From CALJFL01 sp039964455 (GTDB lineage: Bacteria > Pseudomonadota > Gammaproteobacteria > Pseudomonadales > Halieaceae), in NCBI GenBank assembly GCA_039964455.1, contig JBDVXK010000013.1:310001-374000 (forward strand): 64,000 nucleotides of DNA, in the 5' to 3' direction. Made by a program: the position numbers and the translations under genes. Of this stretch, positions 52,355 to 61,021 are shown in pieces (position 1 is the first letter of the stretch; the number at the start of each line of letters is the position of its first letter). A model generated the notes under the pieces. That model ran no database searches, had not been told where the DNA came from, and saw only the letters and a list, made by a program, of their open reading frames with translations.

Positions 52355-53221
52355 ATGCAATACGTTGGGATCGAGCAGGCCAGTAATGACCGGCTTGGCT
52401 TCGCCATATTTATCGCGGCGGCATTACACGCGATCCTGATTCTGGGGCTCACATTCAGTGCGCCCGACAACGACTATTACGCTCCGCAAATCGAGGTCAC
52501 CCTGGCACAGAACTCGTTGTCAGAAGCACCTGAAGAGGCCGATCATATCGCCCAGGCCAACCAGGTCGGTAGCGGTAATATGGCCGATCAAACCCAGATG
52601 ACCAGTAACGCCAATACGCCGCTCCCCAGCCAGCAGGCCTCCGAGCAAACCCCGCCACCCCTGCGACAGCAGGAAAGTAGCAGTGCAACCAACCCGGTGC
52701 TAACAGCCACTATGGCAAGAGATTTGGCGGCTACCGAAGTAGACAAGCGGGAGAAAGCGCCCACAGAGCTGGACGGAATCAGCCCCGAGGTCGACCAGCT
52801 CAATCAGGAGCTGGCAACCCTGCAGGCCGCCCTGGACGAGCAGACCCGGGCCTACTCAAACCGTCCTCGGGTACGCCGACTCACGTCTGCATCAACGCGC
52901 CAGGCCGTGGATGCTGCCTACCTGCATGACTGGCGCCAGCGCCTTGAGGCGGTAGGCAACAAATACTATCCAGAGGCCTCGCTGCGCTATGGTATTTACG
53001 GCAGCCTCCGGTTGTTGGTCACCATTAGACACGACGGTAGCCTGGAAGACATCGACCTGTTGTCATCGTCGGGCTATGCCGTGCTGGACGATGCCGCTAT
53101 CAAGATCGTGCGCATGGCAGCGCCCTACGCCCCCTTCCCTCCCGAGCTTCGCGCCACCACAGACAAACTTGAAATAATACGGACATGGCAATTTCAGGAA
53201 AACGAGCTAAGCTCAGATTGA
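52355..53221 (+). CDS. tonB: TonB-family protein (classical N-terminal anchor type)
   Basis: 288 residues. Cytoplasmic N-terminus, transmembrane helix (about 17-36; LGFAIFIAAALHAILILGL) with a histidine in the helix as in TonB and GspL-like anchors. A long polar Gln/Ser/Ala linker and a coiled-coil part (about 145-165) precede the C-terminal TonB domain (about 195-285; YPEASLRYGIYGSLRLLVTIRHDG). It lies in the gshB-yqgE-ruvX operon without exbB or exbD. Pseudomonas has the same gene here (TonB3), which was linked to twitching motility; pilU and pilT are 1 kb downstream. Its exact role here is inferred. Confidence 0.85.
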   Translation: MQYVGIEQASNDRLGFAIFIAAALHAILILGLTFSAPDNDYYAPQIEVTLAQNSLSEAPEEADHIAQANQVGSGNMADQTQMTSNANTPLPSQQASEQTPPPLRQQESSSATNPVLTATMARDLAATEVDKREKAPTELDGISPEVDQLNQELATLQAALDEQTRAYSNRPRVRRLTSASTRQAVDAAYLHDWRQRLEAVGNKYYPEASLRYGIYGSLRLLVTIRHDGSLEDIDLLSSSGYAVLDDAAIKIVRMAAPYAPFPPELRATTDKLEIIRTWQFQENELSSD

Positions 53222-53264
53222 ACAGCGCTCTACAGGAGCAGCTTCTAACGTTTTCAGGTTCCAT

Positions 53265-53855
53265 ATGCCACGACCGTTTCACGCCAGCACTTCCCGAAGC
53301 AGTGATTGCCTGCGCAATCACTTCCTGTTGGCGATGCCCAGCCTGTCCGAAGGTATCTTTTCCCAAAGCATCACCTACATCTGCGAGCATGGCGAAAGCG
53401 GCGCCATGGGAATAGTCATCAATCAGCCATTGGAGCTGACTGTCGCTGAAATATTTGATCATCTGGAAATAAAAACCCGAGGGGATTTTGACGATATGCC
53501 TGTGATGGCGGGTGGCCCGGTTCAGATAGATCACGGCTTTGTGCTGCACAAGCAGTCAGCCAAAGACTGGGAGGCCAGCATCAAGGTCACTGATGAACTC
53601 ACCCTGACCACATCGCGCGATGTATTGCGTGCCATCGCCAATGGCACCGGCCCGGAGGAACACCTGATTGCACTGGGCTACGCCGGCTGGTCAGCCGGGC
53701 AACTGGAACAGGAGCTGGCCGAAAATAGCTGGCTGACACTGCCCGCAGACAGCGACATTATTTTCTCCACACCCTATCAAGCCCGACTGGGCGCTGCTGC
53801 CGCTCAATTGGGCGTCGATATCAACTTGATCTCGGCTCAGGCCGGGCACGCCTGA
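53265..53855 (+). CDS. yqgE: YqgE/AlgH family protein
   Basis: 196 residues of the DUF179 family: LRNHFLLAMPSLSEGIFSQSI, ITYICEHGESGAMGIVINQPLE and VMAGGPVQIDHGFVLH are the usual conserved blocks. The conserved core begins about 15 residues after the ATG, so a slightly later start cannot be excluded. AlgH was named in Pseudomonas as a possible transcription regulator of alginate synthesis; its biochemical activity is not known. The ruvX gene follows 10 bases later. Confidence 0.9.
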   Translation: MPRPFHASTSRSSDCLRNHFLLAMPSLSEGIFSQSITYICEHGESGAMGIVINQPLELTVAEIFDHLEIKTRGDFDDMPVMAGGPVQIDHGFVLHKQSAKDWEASIKVTDELTLTTSRDVLRAIANGTGPEEHLIALGYAGWSAGQLEQELAENSWLTLPADSDIIFSTPYQARLGAAAAQLGVDINLISAQAGHA

Positions 53856-53865
53856 CTGCCAGCGA

Positions 53866-54297
53866 TTGACCGAAGATAAACGCACAGTACTGGCCTTCGA
53901 TTTCGGCCTGCGCCAGATTGGCGTTGCCGTTGGCAACTGCCTGCTGGGTACAACCCAGGCACTATCAATACTCCACGCCAAAGACGGTATCCCCGATTGG
54001 AACATCGTCAAAACGCTAGTCGCCGAGTGGCAACCTGACCTGGTGCTGGTGGGGGACCCGCTTAATATGGATGGCAGCGCCAGCGAGCTGGGTCAGCGCG
54101 CCGGGAAATTCGCCCGCCGCCTGGAGGGCCGCTTCGGGCTGGCAACGACCATGGTCGACGAGCGCCTGACAAGCTTCGAGGCCAAGCAGGAGCTGGCCGA
54201 ACAGGGACACAGTGGGAATTACAAAGACCAGCCTGCCGACAGCATAGCTGCGGAGCTTATCCTGCGCAGCTGGATGCGGGAAAACCGAAGCGATTAA
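53866..54297 (+). CDS. ruvX: RuvX/YqgF family putative Holliday-junction resolvase
   Basis: 143 residues with an RNase H-like fold. The first catalytic Asp is in VLAFDFGLRQIGVAVGN, further acidic residues in VDERLTSFEA and the closing DSIAAELIL. The family was reported to act in 16S rRNA 5' end processing in E. coli. The start is TTG at 53866, with no clear ribosome site; a GTG or ATG alternative is not available close by. Its last four bases overlap the convergent pilU stop. In Pseudomonas pyrR, pyrB and pyrC follow ruvX; they are missing here. Confidence 0.9.
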   Translation: MTEDKRTVLAFDFGLRQIGVAVGNCLLGTTQALSILHAKDGIPDWNIVKTLVAEWQPDLVLVGDPLNMDGSASELGQRAGKFARRLEGRFGLATTMVDERLTSFEAKQELAEQGHSGNYKDQPADSIAAELILRSWMRENRSD

Positions 54298-55430
54298 CGG
54301 AAGAACTTACCGCGTTCATCCTCGTCATTGACCGTCAGGCCCAGGCCATCATCAAAGGCATGCTTGCCTTTTTCATGCATTTTGATCATCAGGCGCACGT
54401 CGTTGCCCGAGTCTGCATAACGCACGGCATCCTCGCTGCTGATGGTGCCGTCCGCATAGGCCTTGAACAGGGATTGGTCGAGAGTCTGCATCCCAAGCTC
54501 GGTAGACTTGGTCATCACCTCTTTGATCAGGTGAACCTCGCCTTTACGGATGTAATCTGCGATCAGCGGGGAATTCAGCAGCACTTCCACTACCGGATGC
54601 CTACCCTTGCCATCCTTACGCGGTATCAGTTGCTGAGCCACCATAGACTTGAGGTTGAGTGACAGATCCATCCACACCTGGTTGTGCAATTCAGCCGGGA
54701 AGAAACTTTGTATACGGTCCAGCGCCTGGTTAGCGTTGTTGGCGTGCAAGGTGCACAGGCACAAGTGGCCGGTTTCAGCAAAGGTCAGCGCCTGCTGCAT
54801 GGTTTCAGCAGTTCGTACCTCACCGATAAGGATCACGTCGGGCGCCTGACGCAGCGTATTTTTCAGCGCGACGTCGAAAGACTCAGTGTCCATGCCCACT
54901 TCACGCTGGGTAACAATGCATCCTGCATGATCGTGGATAAATTCGATGGGGTCTTCGATGCTGATAATGTGACCGTGGCTGTTCTCGTTGCGATAGCCCA
55001 CCATAGAGGCCAGCGAGGTCGACTTACCGGTACCGGTAGCACCTACGAAAATAACCAGGCCGCGCTGGGTCATGGCCAGCTCTTTGATAATGTCCGGCAG
55101 CCCCAGGTCATCAATTTTTGGAATGATGGTTTCGATGCGGCGCAACACCAGGCCACATTTGCCACGCTGTACAAAGGCGCTCACACGGAAACGGCCCAGG
55201 CCCTCTCTGCCAAGCGCAAAGTTACACTCGTGGTGTTCAATGAACTCTTTCTGCTGTTTCTCGCTCATTGTCGAAAGAACAACGTCGCGGGCTTCCTCAT
55301 CAGTAAGCTTGTGCTCGCTGATAGGATGAATTTGTCCGTCCACCTTGATAGCAGGGGCGGCGTCAGCGGCAATGAAGCCGTCGGAGGCTCCCTCTTTGAC
55401 CACTCGCTCCAGTAATTCCTCGATCTTCAT
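54294..55430 (-). CDS. pilU: Type IV pilus retraction ATPase PilU
   Basis: Cytoplasmic hexameric ATPase and accessory retraction motor. 378 residues. An N-terminal PAS-like domain precedes the RecA-like core with Walker A VGATGTGKSTSL, the Asp box EDPIEFIHDHAG and Walker B DVILIGEVRTAETM. The C-terminal extension after about residue 345 (MIKMHEKGKHAFDDGLGL) distinguishes PilU from PilT. It is 41 bases downstream of pilT on the same strand, so probably in the same operon. Confidence 0.94.
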   Translation of the reverse strand: MKIEELLERVVKEGASDGFIAADAAPAIKVDGQIHPISEHKLTDEEARDVVLSTMSEKQQKEFIEHHECNFALGREGLGRFRVSAFVQRGKCGLVLRRIETIIPKIDDLGLPDIIKELAMTQRGLVIFVGATGTGKSTSLASMVGYRNENSHGHIISIEDPIEFIHDHAGCIVTQREVGMDTESFDVALKNTLRQAPDVILIGEVRTAETMQQALTFAETGHLCLCTLHANNANQALDRIQSFFPAELHNQVWMDLSLNLKSMVAQQLIPRKDGKGRHPVVEVLLNSPLIADYIRKGEVHLIKEVMTKSTELGMQTLDQSLFKAYADGTISSEDAVRYADSGNDVRLMIKMHEKGKHAFDDGLGLTVNDEDERGKFFR

Positions 55431-55471
55431 ACTAACTACCTCACCGTTATTGAAGGCACAGCCATGCGGGA

Positions 55472-56506
55472 TCAGAAGTTCTCTGGCATCCGCGCTTTTT
55501 CCTTGGCTATCTCACGGGTAATAATGCGTTTCTCAACCAGATCCGCCAGACACTGGTCCATGGTCTGCATGCCCAGCGCATGGCCGGTCTGGATAGCGGA
55601 ATACATCTGCGCAACCTTGTCCTCGCGGATCAAATTACGTATCGCCGGTGTACCGCGCATAATCTCATGAGCAGCTACCCGGCCACCGGTGGCGCGCTTC
55701 ATCAGCGTCTGGGAAACCACCGCCATCAGTGATTCCGACAACATTGATCGCACCATGGATTTTTCAGCCGCCGGGAATACGTCAACCACCCGGTCAATCG
55801 TCTTGGCGGCGGAGGTGGTGTGCAGGGTACCGAATACCAGATGGCCGGTCTCGGCGGCCGTCAGGGCCAATCGGATAGTTTCAAGGTCACGCATCTCACC
55901 CACCAGGATGATGTCGGGGTCTTCCCGCAGCGCCGAGCGCAGAGCTTCGGCAAACCCGAGGGTGTCGCGGTGCACCTCACGTTGGTTGACCAGGCACTTC
56001 TTACTCTCGTGAACAAATTCGATGGGGTCTTCGATGGTCAGTACGTGTTCGTACTTGTTGTCATTAATGAAGTCCATCATCGCCGCCAGCGTGGTGGACT
56101 TGCCGGAACCAGTTGGGCCGGTCACAAGCACCAGGCCTCTAGGCATCATGGAAATGTCACGGAAGACCTGACCCATGCCAAGGTCATCCATAGTCAATAC
56201 CTTGGATGGAATGGTTCGAAAGACGCCGCCGGCGCCGCGATTCTGGTTGAAGGCGTTAACACGAAAACGCGCCACGCCTGGCACCTCGAAGGAAAAGTCA
56301 GTCTCAAGGAACTCTTCATAGTCCTTGCGCTGCTTGTCGTTCATGATGTCGTAAATCAGTTCGTGAACCTGCTCGTGATCCATAGGCGGCAGGTTAATTC
56401 GACGAACGTCGCCGTCGACACGAATCATTGGCGGTAATCCCGCAGACAGGTGCAGGTCAGACGCGCCCTGCTTGGCACTGAACGCAAGAAGTTCCGTGAT
56501 ATCCAT
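55472..56506 (-). CDS. pilT: Type IV pilus retraction ATPase PilT
   Basis: Main retraction motor of type IV pili, needed for twitching motility and DNA uptake. 344 residues. It starts MDITELLAFSAKQGASDLHLS, has Walker A TGPTGSGKSTTLAAM, Asp box EDPIEFVHESKKC, Walker B DIILVGEMRDLETIR and a His box. An AIRNLIRE-like stretch near residue 285 corresponds to the AIRNLIRE/AIRNLI retraction motif. Divergent from yggS in the conserved pilT/yggS arrangement. Confidence 0.96.
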   Translation of the reverse strand: MDITELLAFSAKQGASDLHLSAGLPPMIRVDGDVRRINLPPMDHEQVHELIYDIMNDKQRKDYEEFLETDFSFEVPGVARFRVNAFNQNRGAGGVFRTIPSKVLTMDDLGMGQVFRDISMMPRGLVLVTGPTGSGKSTTLAAMMDFINDNKYEHVLTIEDPIEFVHESKKCLVNQREVHRDTLGFAEALRSALREDPDIILVGEMRDLETIRLALTAAETGHLVFGTLHTTSAAKTIDRVVDVFPAAEKSMVRSMLSESLMAVVSQTLMKRATGGRVAAHEIMRGTPAIRNLIREDKVAQMYSAIQTGHALGMQTMDQCLADLVEKRIITREIAKEKARMPENF

Positions 56507-56564
56507 TGTTACCCTCCCCTGGCTTTACATGGTGCCGCGTTTCACGGCCTGCAAGCGCCCTTTT

Positions 56565-56579
56565 GTATGTTGAACATAC
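56565..56579. promoter_or_regulatory. Inverted repeat between pilT and yggS
   Basis: GTATGTT-G-AACATAC, a perfect 7-bp inverted repeat, in the 122-base divergent gap. On the minus strand TTGGAA (56602-56597) and TATGTT, 16 bases apart, could be a pilT promoter that this repeat overlaps. Confidence 0.3.
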
Positions 56580-56628
56580 TCGGGCAGTCTTATTTTCCAA
56601 TCACTATGACGTCACGAAATCCGCTACC

Positions 56629-57327
56629 ATGCTGACTATGGACGCCTCTGCACTATCAAACAATATAGCAAAGCTTCGCCAGAGAGTACGACTCAGCGCC
56701 GAAAAAAGCCAGCGTAAAGAATGCGACATTCGCATACTCGCGGCCAGCAAAACCCGCGATGCCAATACCCTCAAAGCAGCATCAGAACTGGGCTTGCGAG
56801 ATTTCGGTGAGAACTACTTGCAGGAAGCACTGGTAAAAATCGAGCAGCTGCAGGCCCTGGATATCTGCTGGCATTTCATCGGGCCTATGCAATCAAACAA
56901 AACCCGGCCAATCGCTGAGCATTTCGACTGGGTGCACAGTGTCGACCGAGCGAAGATCGCCAGGCGGCTGAGCGAACAACGACCCGAGGGCCTGAAACCA
57001 CTGCAAGTGTGTTTACAGGTCAATGTTTCCAACGAGGCGAGCAAGTCCGGTGTCAGCCTGGACGAACTGGCTCCCCTGGTGGAAGCCGTGGCAGCGCTAC
57101 CCAATATTGTGCTGCGCGGACTGATGGCTATACCTGAGGCCAGCGACGACACCGAGGTACAACGCGGCGCCTTCCGCAAGTTACACACCGCCCTGCTGGA
57201 GATGCAGGCACTGGCACCGACCATGGACACACTGTCCATGGGCATGTCCGGCGACCTCGAGGCGGCCATCGCTGAAGGCGCCACAATGGTACGCATTGGT
57301 ACAGATATCTTCGGCCCGCGCGACTGA
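56629..57327 (+). CDS. yggS: Pyridoxal-phosphate homeostasis protein YggS
   Basis: PLP-binding barrel protein without enzymatic activity, which buffers free PLP. 232 residues from ATG 56629 (an ATG also at 56638). The PLP lysine lies in ILAASKTRDANTLK; the phosphate-binding region is in LSMGMSGDLEAAIAEGATMVRIGTDIFG. The frame is open upstream into the pilT promoter but the extension is not conserved. It precedes proC, as in E. coli and Pseudomonas. Confidence 0.93.
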   Translation: MLTMDASALSNNIAKLRQRVRLSAEKSQRKECDIRILAASKTRDANTLKAASELGLRDFGENYLQEALVKIEQLQALDICWHFIGPMQSNKTRPIAEHFDWVHSVDRAKIARRLSEQRPEGLKPLQVCLQVNVSNEASKSGVSLDELAPLVEAVAALPNIVLRGLMAIPEASDDTEVQRGAFRKLHTALLEMQALAPTMDTLSMGMSGDLEAAIAEGATMVRIGTDIFGPRD

Positions 57328-57398
57328 TGATTTTGCCGTAAGCCGCCGTGTATACTGGCGCCTTTGAGCCAATGCGCCACAGTACAGCGGAGCCCATT

Positions 57399-58220
57399 TT
57401 GGACAGACCGAACATCGCCTTCATCGGTGCCGGCAATATGGCCAGCAGCATCATTGGAGGACTATTGGACAGCGGCCACCCGGCTGCCAGGATCAGTGCC
57501 GCTGACCCTTTTCCCGAGAGTCTGGAAAAGCTGAGCGCAATGGCGCCTGTGCGGGTGAGCTCCGATAACGCCGAAGCAGTAGCGGATGCGGACGTGGTGA
57601 TTCTGGCGGTAAAACCGCAGGTGATGGCGGAGGCCAGCGAAAGTATCGCGGCTGCAGTACAGGCCAATGGTGCACTGACAATTTCAATCGCTGCGGGCAT
57701 CACCATCGCCACCCTCGAAAATCGGCTTGGCCAAGGCGCCGCGATTGTACGCTGCATGCCCAACACGCCAGCTCTACTGGGGCTTGGTGCCAGCGCGCTC
57801 TATGGCAATGCCGGGGTCAATAATACTCAGAGGGGCTACGCAGAGAACATCCTGTCGGCCGTGGGCGTGAGCACCTGGGTAGAGAGCGAAGCTGCCCTGG
57901 ATGCCATCACGGCGCTGTCAGGCAGTGGCCCTGCCTATTTCTTCCTGTTCATGGAGGCAATGATAGACGCGGGCTGCGACCTGGGTCTGGACAGGGACAC
58001 CGCGGCATTGATGACCCATCAAACGGCCCTGGGTGCCGCCAGTATGGCGCTGGCCAGCGACGTTGACCTGGTCGAGCTCAGGCGGCGGGTAACCAGCCCG
58101 GGCGGCACCACGGAGCGAGCCATTCAAAGCTTCGAAGACAGCGGCTTGCGCGACGTAGTGAGCAAAGCTATGGCTGCTGCTGAAGCGCGGGCCATAGAGA
58201 TGGCGAAAGAAATGGGCTAA
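57399..58220 (+). CDS. proC: Pyrroline-5-carboxylate reductase
   Basis: Last step of proline synthesis. The TTG at 57399 is preferred, giving 273 residues as in Pseudomonas ProC, because GGAG lies 6 bases upstream and the protein then begins just before NIAFIGAGNMASSIIGGLL. Alternative starts are ATG 57372 and ATG 57348; a TATACT box at 57351-57356 makes the latter unlikely. C-terminal motifs DAITALSGSGPAYFFLFMEAM and LRRRVTSPGGTTERAI are complete. Confidence 0.92.
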   Translation: MDRPNIAFIGAGNMASSIIGGLLDSGHPAARISAADPFPESLEKLSAMAPVRVSSDNAEAVADADVVILAVKPQVMAEASESIAAAVQANGALTISIAAGITIATLENRLGQGAAIVRCMPNTPALLGLGASALYGNAGVNNTQRGYAENILSAVGVSTWVESEAALDAITALSGSGPAYFFLFMEAMIDAGCDLGLDRDTAALMTHQTALGAASMALASDVDLVELRRRVTSPGGTTERAIQSFEDSGLRDVVSKAMAAAEARAIEMAKEMG

Positions 58221-58255
58221 GGCCCCGACACACAGAGACTGGAGAACACGATTTA

Positions 58256-58843
58256 ATGAGTGCCCTGAACGAAATCCTCGGCTACCTGATTCAGACAGCC
58301 CTTAGCCTGTATATGATCGCCATGCTGCTGCGCTTCCTGCTCCAGCTGGTGCGGGCAGATTTCTACAATCCGATCAGCCAGTTCCTGGTAAAAGTCACCA
58401 ACCCGCTGGTTATTCCACTGCGCAAGGTCATACCGGGTATCGGTGGTCTGGATCTCGCCTCATTGTTGTTGGCCGTGTTGCTGCAGGTGCTCGCGATCGT
58501 CGCACTCATGTTGCTGAACGGGCTGGGCCTGCCCAATCCACTGCTGCTGATTGTCTGGTCTGTACTAGGCGTCGTCGGGCTGCTGGTCAATATCTACTTC
58601 TTTGCCCTGCTGGCCATGATTATCCTCAGCTGGATCGCAGGCGGAAGCGGTAACCCTGCGGTGGCCCTGCTGCATCAAATTACCGAGCCGGTGATGGCGC
58701 CTTTTCGCAAGCTGTTGCCAGCCATGGGCGGTTTGGATTTTTCACCCATCCTGCTGTTTATCCTGATCAACGTCCTGCAAATCGCCCTGCGACATCTCGC
58801 GGGCGGTGTTGGCCTGCACCCGGCCCTGGTGATCGGGCTTTGA
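58256..58843 (+). CDS. yggT: YggT family membrane protein
   Basis: 195 residues, two tandem YGGT repeats, each with two hydrophobic helices and a conserved proline-rich loop: FYNPISQFLVKVTNPLVIPLRKVIPGIGG and later LHQITEPVMAPFRKLLPAMGG. Inner-membrane protein; the function is not firmly known, although E. coli homologues have been linked to osmotic or potassium tolerance. It follows proC by 35 bases and precedes metX by 10. Confidence 0.9.
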   Translation: MSALNEILGYLIQTALSLYMIAMLLRFLLQLVRADFYNPISQFLVKVTNPLVIPLRKVIPGIGGLDLASLLLAVLLQVLAIVALMLLNGLGLPNPLLLIVWSVLGVVGLLVNIYFFALLAMIILSWIAGGSGNPAVALLHQITEPVMAPFRKLLPAMGGLDFSPILLFILINVLQIALRHLAGGVGLHPALVIGL

Positions 58844-58853
58844 AGCGATCGCC

Positions 58854-59993
58854 ATGACACAACAGCGCTCAGTCGGGATTGTTACGCCACAGCTAGCTCA
58901 CTTTAGCGAGCCTCTGGCACTCGCCTGTGGCAGAGAGCTGGCCGATTACCAGCTAGTCTACGAAACCTATGGTGAGCTCAATGCCCAGTGCAGCAATGCT
59001 GTACTCATCTGTCATGCCTTGAGCGGCCACCACCACGCCGCCGGCTACCACGAGGAAAGTGATCAAAAACCCGGTTGGTGGGAAGAATGCATAGGGCCGG
59101 GCAAGCCCATAGATACCAATCGCTTCTACGTGGTCAGCCTCAACAACCTGGGCGGCTGCCATGGTTCCACAGGGCCCAGTTCGATAAATCCGGCAACCGG
59201 CGAGCCCTGGGGGCCCGACTTTCCACCATTGCGAGTGCGCGACTGGGTTAACAGCCAGGTGCGCCTTGCCGACTTGCTGGGAGTAACATGCTGGGCCGCC
59301 GTCATCGGCGGCAGCCTGGGCGGCATGCAGGCGATGCGCTGGTCCCTGGAGTACCCGGAGCGGGTCAAGCACTGTGTAGTGATTGCTGCAGCCACGAAGC
59401 TCAGCGCCCAGAACATCGCTTTCAACGAGATCGCCCGACAGGCGATTCAGGCAGACCCCGACTTCGCCGACGGAGACTATCTCAAGGAGAATGCCATCCC
59501 GGCTAAAGGCCTGGCACTGGCGCGCATGGTGGGTCACATTACCTATCTCTCTGACGACGCCATGGCTTCGAAATTCGGCCGCGATCTGCGTTCCGGCTCG
59601 CTGGAACAGGGAACCGAGGACGAAATTGAGTTCCAGGTAGAGAGCTATCTGCGCTACCAGGGCAATCAATTTTCGACTAATTTCGATGCCAATACCTATA
59701 TCCTGATGACCCGCGCGCTGGACTACTTTGATCTGGCCCGCGAATACGGTAACGATGCGGTGGCCGCCTTCAAACAGGCACAGTGCAATTTTCTGGTTCT
59801 GTCTTTTTCCACCGATTGGCGGTTTTCTCCCAGCCGCTCTCGCGAAATCGTCGATGCATTGATTGCCGCAGGCAGGCCAGTCACCTACGCCGAAATTGAA
59901 GCCGATGAAGGCCATGACGCTTTCCTGATGCCTATTCCACGCTACATCGAACTGTTTGGCGCCTATATGCAGCGAGTGGGAGTAGCCAACTGA
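58854..59993 (+). CDS. metX: Homoserine O-acyltransferase, MetX type
   Basis: Alpha/beta-hydrolase-fold acyltransferase that activates homoserine for methionine synthesis. 379 residues. The nucleophile Ser is in AVIGGSLGGMQAMRWSLEYP; the oxyanion region is LICHALSGHHHAAGYH, and the catalytic Asp/His lie near the end, in LSFSTDWRFSPSRSREI and DEGHDAFLM. The MetX family includes acetyl- and succinyl-transferases; in gammaproteobacteria with metW the enzyme often uses succinyl-CoA. The donor is not settled here. Its stop shares a base with the metW start. Confidence 0.93.
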   Translation: MTQQRSVGIVTPQLAHFSEPLALACGRELADYQLVYETYGELNAQCSNAVLICHALSGHHHAAGYHEESDQKPGWWEECIGPGKPIDTNRFYVVSLNNLGGCHGSTGPSSINPATGEPWGPDFPPLRVRDWVNSQVRLADLLGVTCWAAVIGGSLGGMQAMRWSLEYPERVKHCVVIAAATKLSAQNIAFNEIARQAIQADPDFADGDYLKENAIPAKGLALARMVGHITYLSDDAMASKFGRDLRSGSLEQGTEDEIEFQVESYLRYQGNQFSTNFDANTYILMTRALDYFDLAREYGNDAVAAFKQAQCNFLVLSFSTDWRFSPSRSREIVDALIAAGRPVTYAEIEADEGHDAFLMPIPRYIELFGAYMQRVGVAN

Positions 59994-60583
59994 TGCGCCT
60001 TGATCTCGCACATATCCAGAAATGGATTACTCCCGGATCGCGGGTACTGGACCTGGGCTGCGGTGATGGGGAGTTCCTTGACCTGCTCACCCGCGAACGG
60101 CAAGTACAGGGCACCGGGCTGGAAATCGATGAGGACAACATCACCGCGGGTGTGAGCCGCGGCCTCAATATCGTGCAACAGAATATGGATGAAGGGCTGG
60201 CCAACTTCCCGGACAACAGCTTTGATACCGTGGTGATGGCACATGCACTGCAGGCTGTGCACTTTCCCGATCGCATACTGGACGAAATGCTGCGCATTGG
60301 TAACGAGGGTATTGTCACTTTCCCGAATTTTGGCCACTGGAGCTGCCGGCTGCATCTGGTATCGAAAGGCCGTATGCCCGTTTCCAGGTTCATGCCTCAC
60401 AACTGGTACGACACCCCCAATATCCACTTCTGTACCGTGCGCGACTTCGAAAGCCTTTGCGAAGAAAAGGGCATACGTATTCTGGCCCGGGACATGGTGG
60501 GCAAAACCCGGAGTCAACCGCTGCTCGCCAGTGCATGGCCCAATCTTTTCGCACTGACCGCCATTTATCACATCACTCGCTGA
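59993..60583 (+). CDS. metW: MetW family methyltransferase-like protein
   Basis: 196 residues with the class I methyltransferase signature RVLDLGCGDGEFLDLL (about 20-35), and GNEGIVTFPNFGHW and DWYDTPNIHFC-like segments typical of MetW. It always partners metX in Pseudomonas-like genomes, and the two genes share a base here. MetW is required for full homoserine acyltransferase activity in some species; whether it methylates a substrate is unknown. Confidence 0.93.
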   Translation: MRLDLAHIQKWITPGSRVLDLGCGDGEFLDLLTRERQVQGTGLEIDEDNITAGVSRGLNIVQQNMDEGLANFPDNSFDTVVMAHALQAVHFPDRILDEMLRIGNEGIVTFPNFGHWSCRLHLVSKGRMPVSRFMPHNWYDTPNIHFCTVRDFESLCEEKGIRILARDMVGKTRSQPLLASAWPNLFALTAIYHITR

Positions 60584-60584
60584 C

Positions 60585-61013
60585 ATGAAAATACTGCCGC
60601 TTATCCTGAGTTTACTGTTCGCCGCACTGCCGGTTCACGCCCAGCAGTCAGAGCGCTTCGGCCCTTATGAGCTTTTCTATAGCGTGGTTAACACCACCTT
60701 CCTGGAGCCGGATGTAGCCGCCGGCTATGGCATCACCCGCGGTAAAAAACGGGCGATCCTGAACCTGGCCCTGAGAGAGCATGTGGAGGGAGGAACCGAG
60801 GCCCGGGAGATGCTTTTGCAGGGCCGGACCTGGGACCTGATCCAGAACCAGTTCCTGGAGTTTCAGGAAGTACGTGAAGGCCCGGCAATTTACTACATCG
60901 CCGAGTTCCGTTTCATCAATGAAGAGTGGCGATTTTTCGAAATGGATTTTCGCCCCGATGGCGGCAACGAAACCTACACCTTTAAGTTCAAACATCAGCT
61001 TTACGTCGACTGA
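60585..61013 (+). CDS. DUF4426 exported protein
   Basis: 142 residues. N-terminal signal peptide (1-about 19; PLILSLLFAALPVHAQ). The mature part is a small beta-rich domain, with FGPYELFYSVVNTTFLEPDVAAGYGI at the start and a conserved GNETYTFKFKHQLYVD at the end. It starts one base after metW. The same gene lies between metW and rdgB in Pseudomonas. Function unknown; periplasmic by signal. Confidence 0.85.
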   Translation: MKILPLILSLLFAALPVHAQQSERFGPYELFYSVVNTTFLEPDVAAGYGITRGKKRAILNLALREHVEGGTEAREMLLQGRTWDLIQNQFLEFQEVREGPAIYYIAEFRFINEEWRFFEMDFRPDGGNETYTFKFKHQLYVD

Positions 61014-61021
61014 GGCTTGCG

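Noticed and set aside
58953..60011. A 352-codon open frame antisense to metX
   Set aside because: It lies wholly opposite a gene with clear catalytic motifs and has no domain pattern of its own. Codon bias in metX keeps the opposite frame free of stops.
59963..60586. A 207-codon frame antisense to metW
   Set aside because: Shadow of metW, no start signal and no family pattern.
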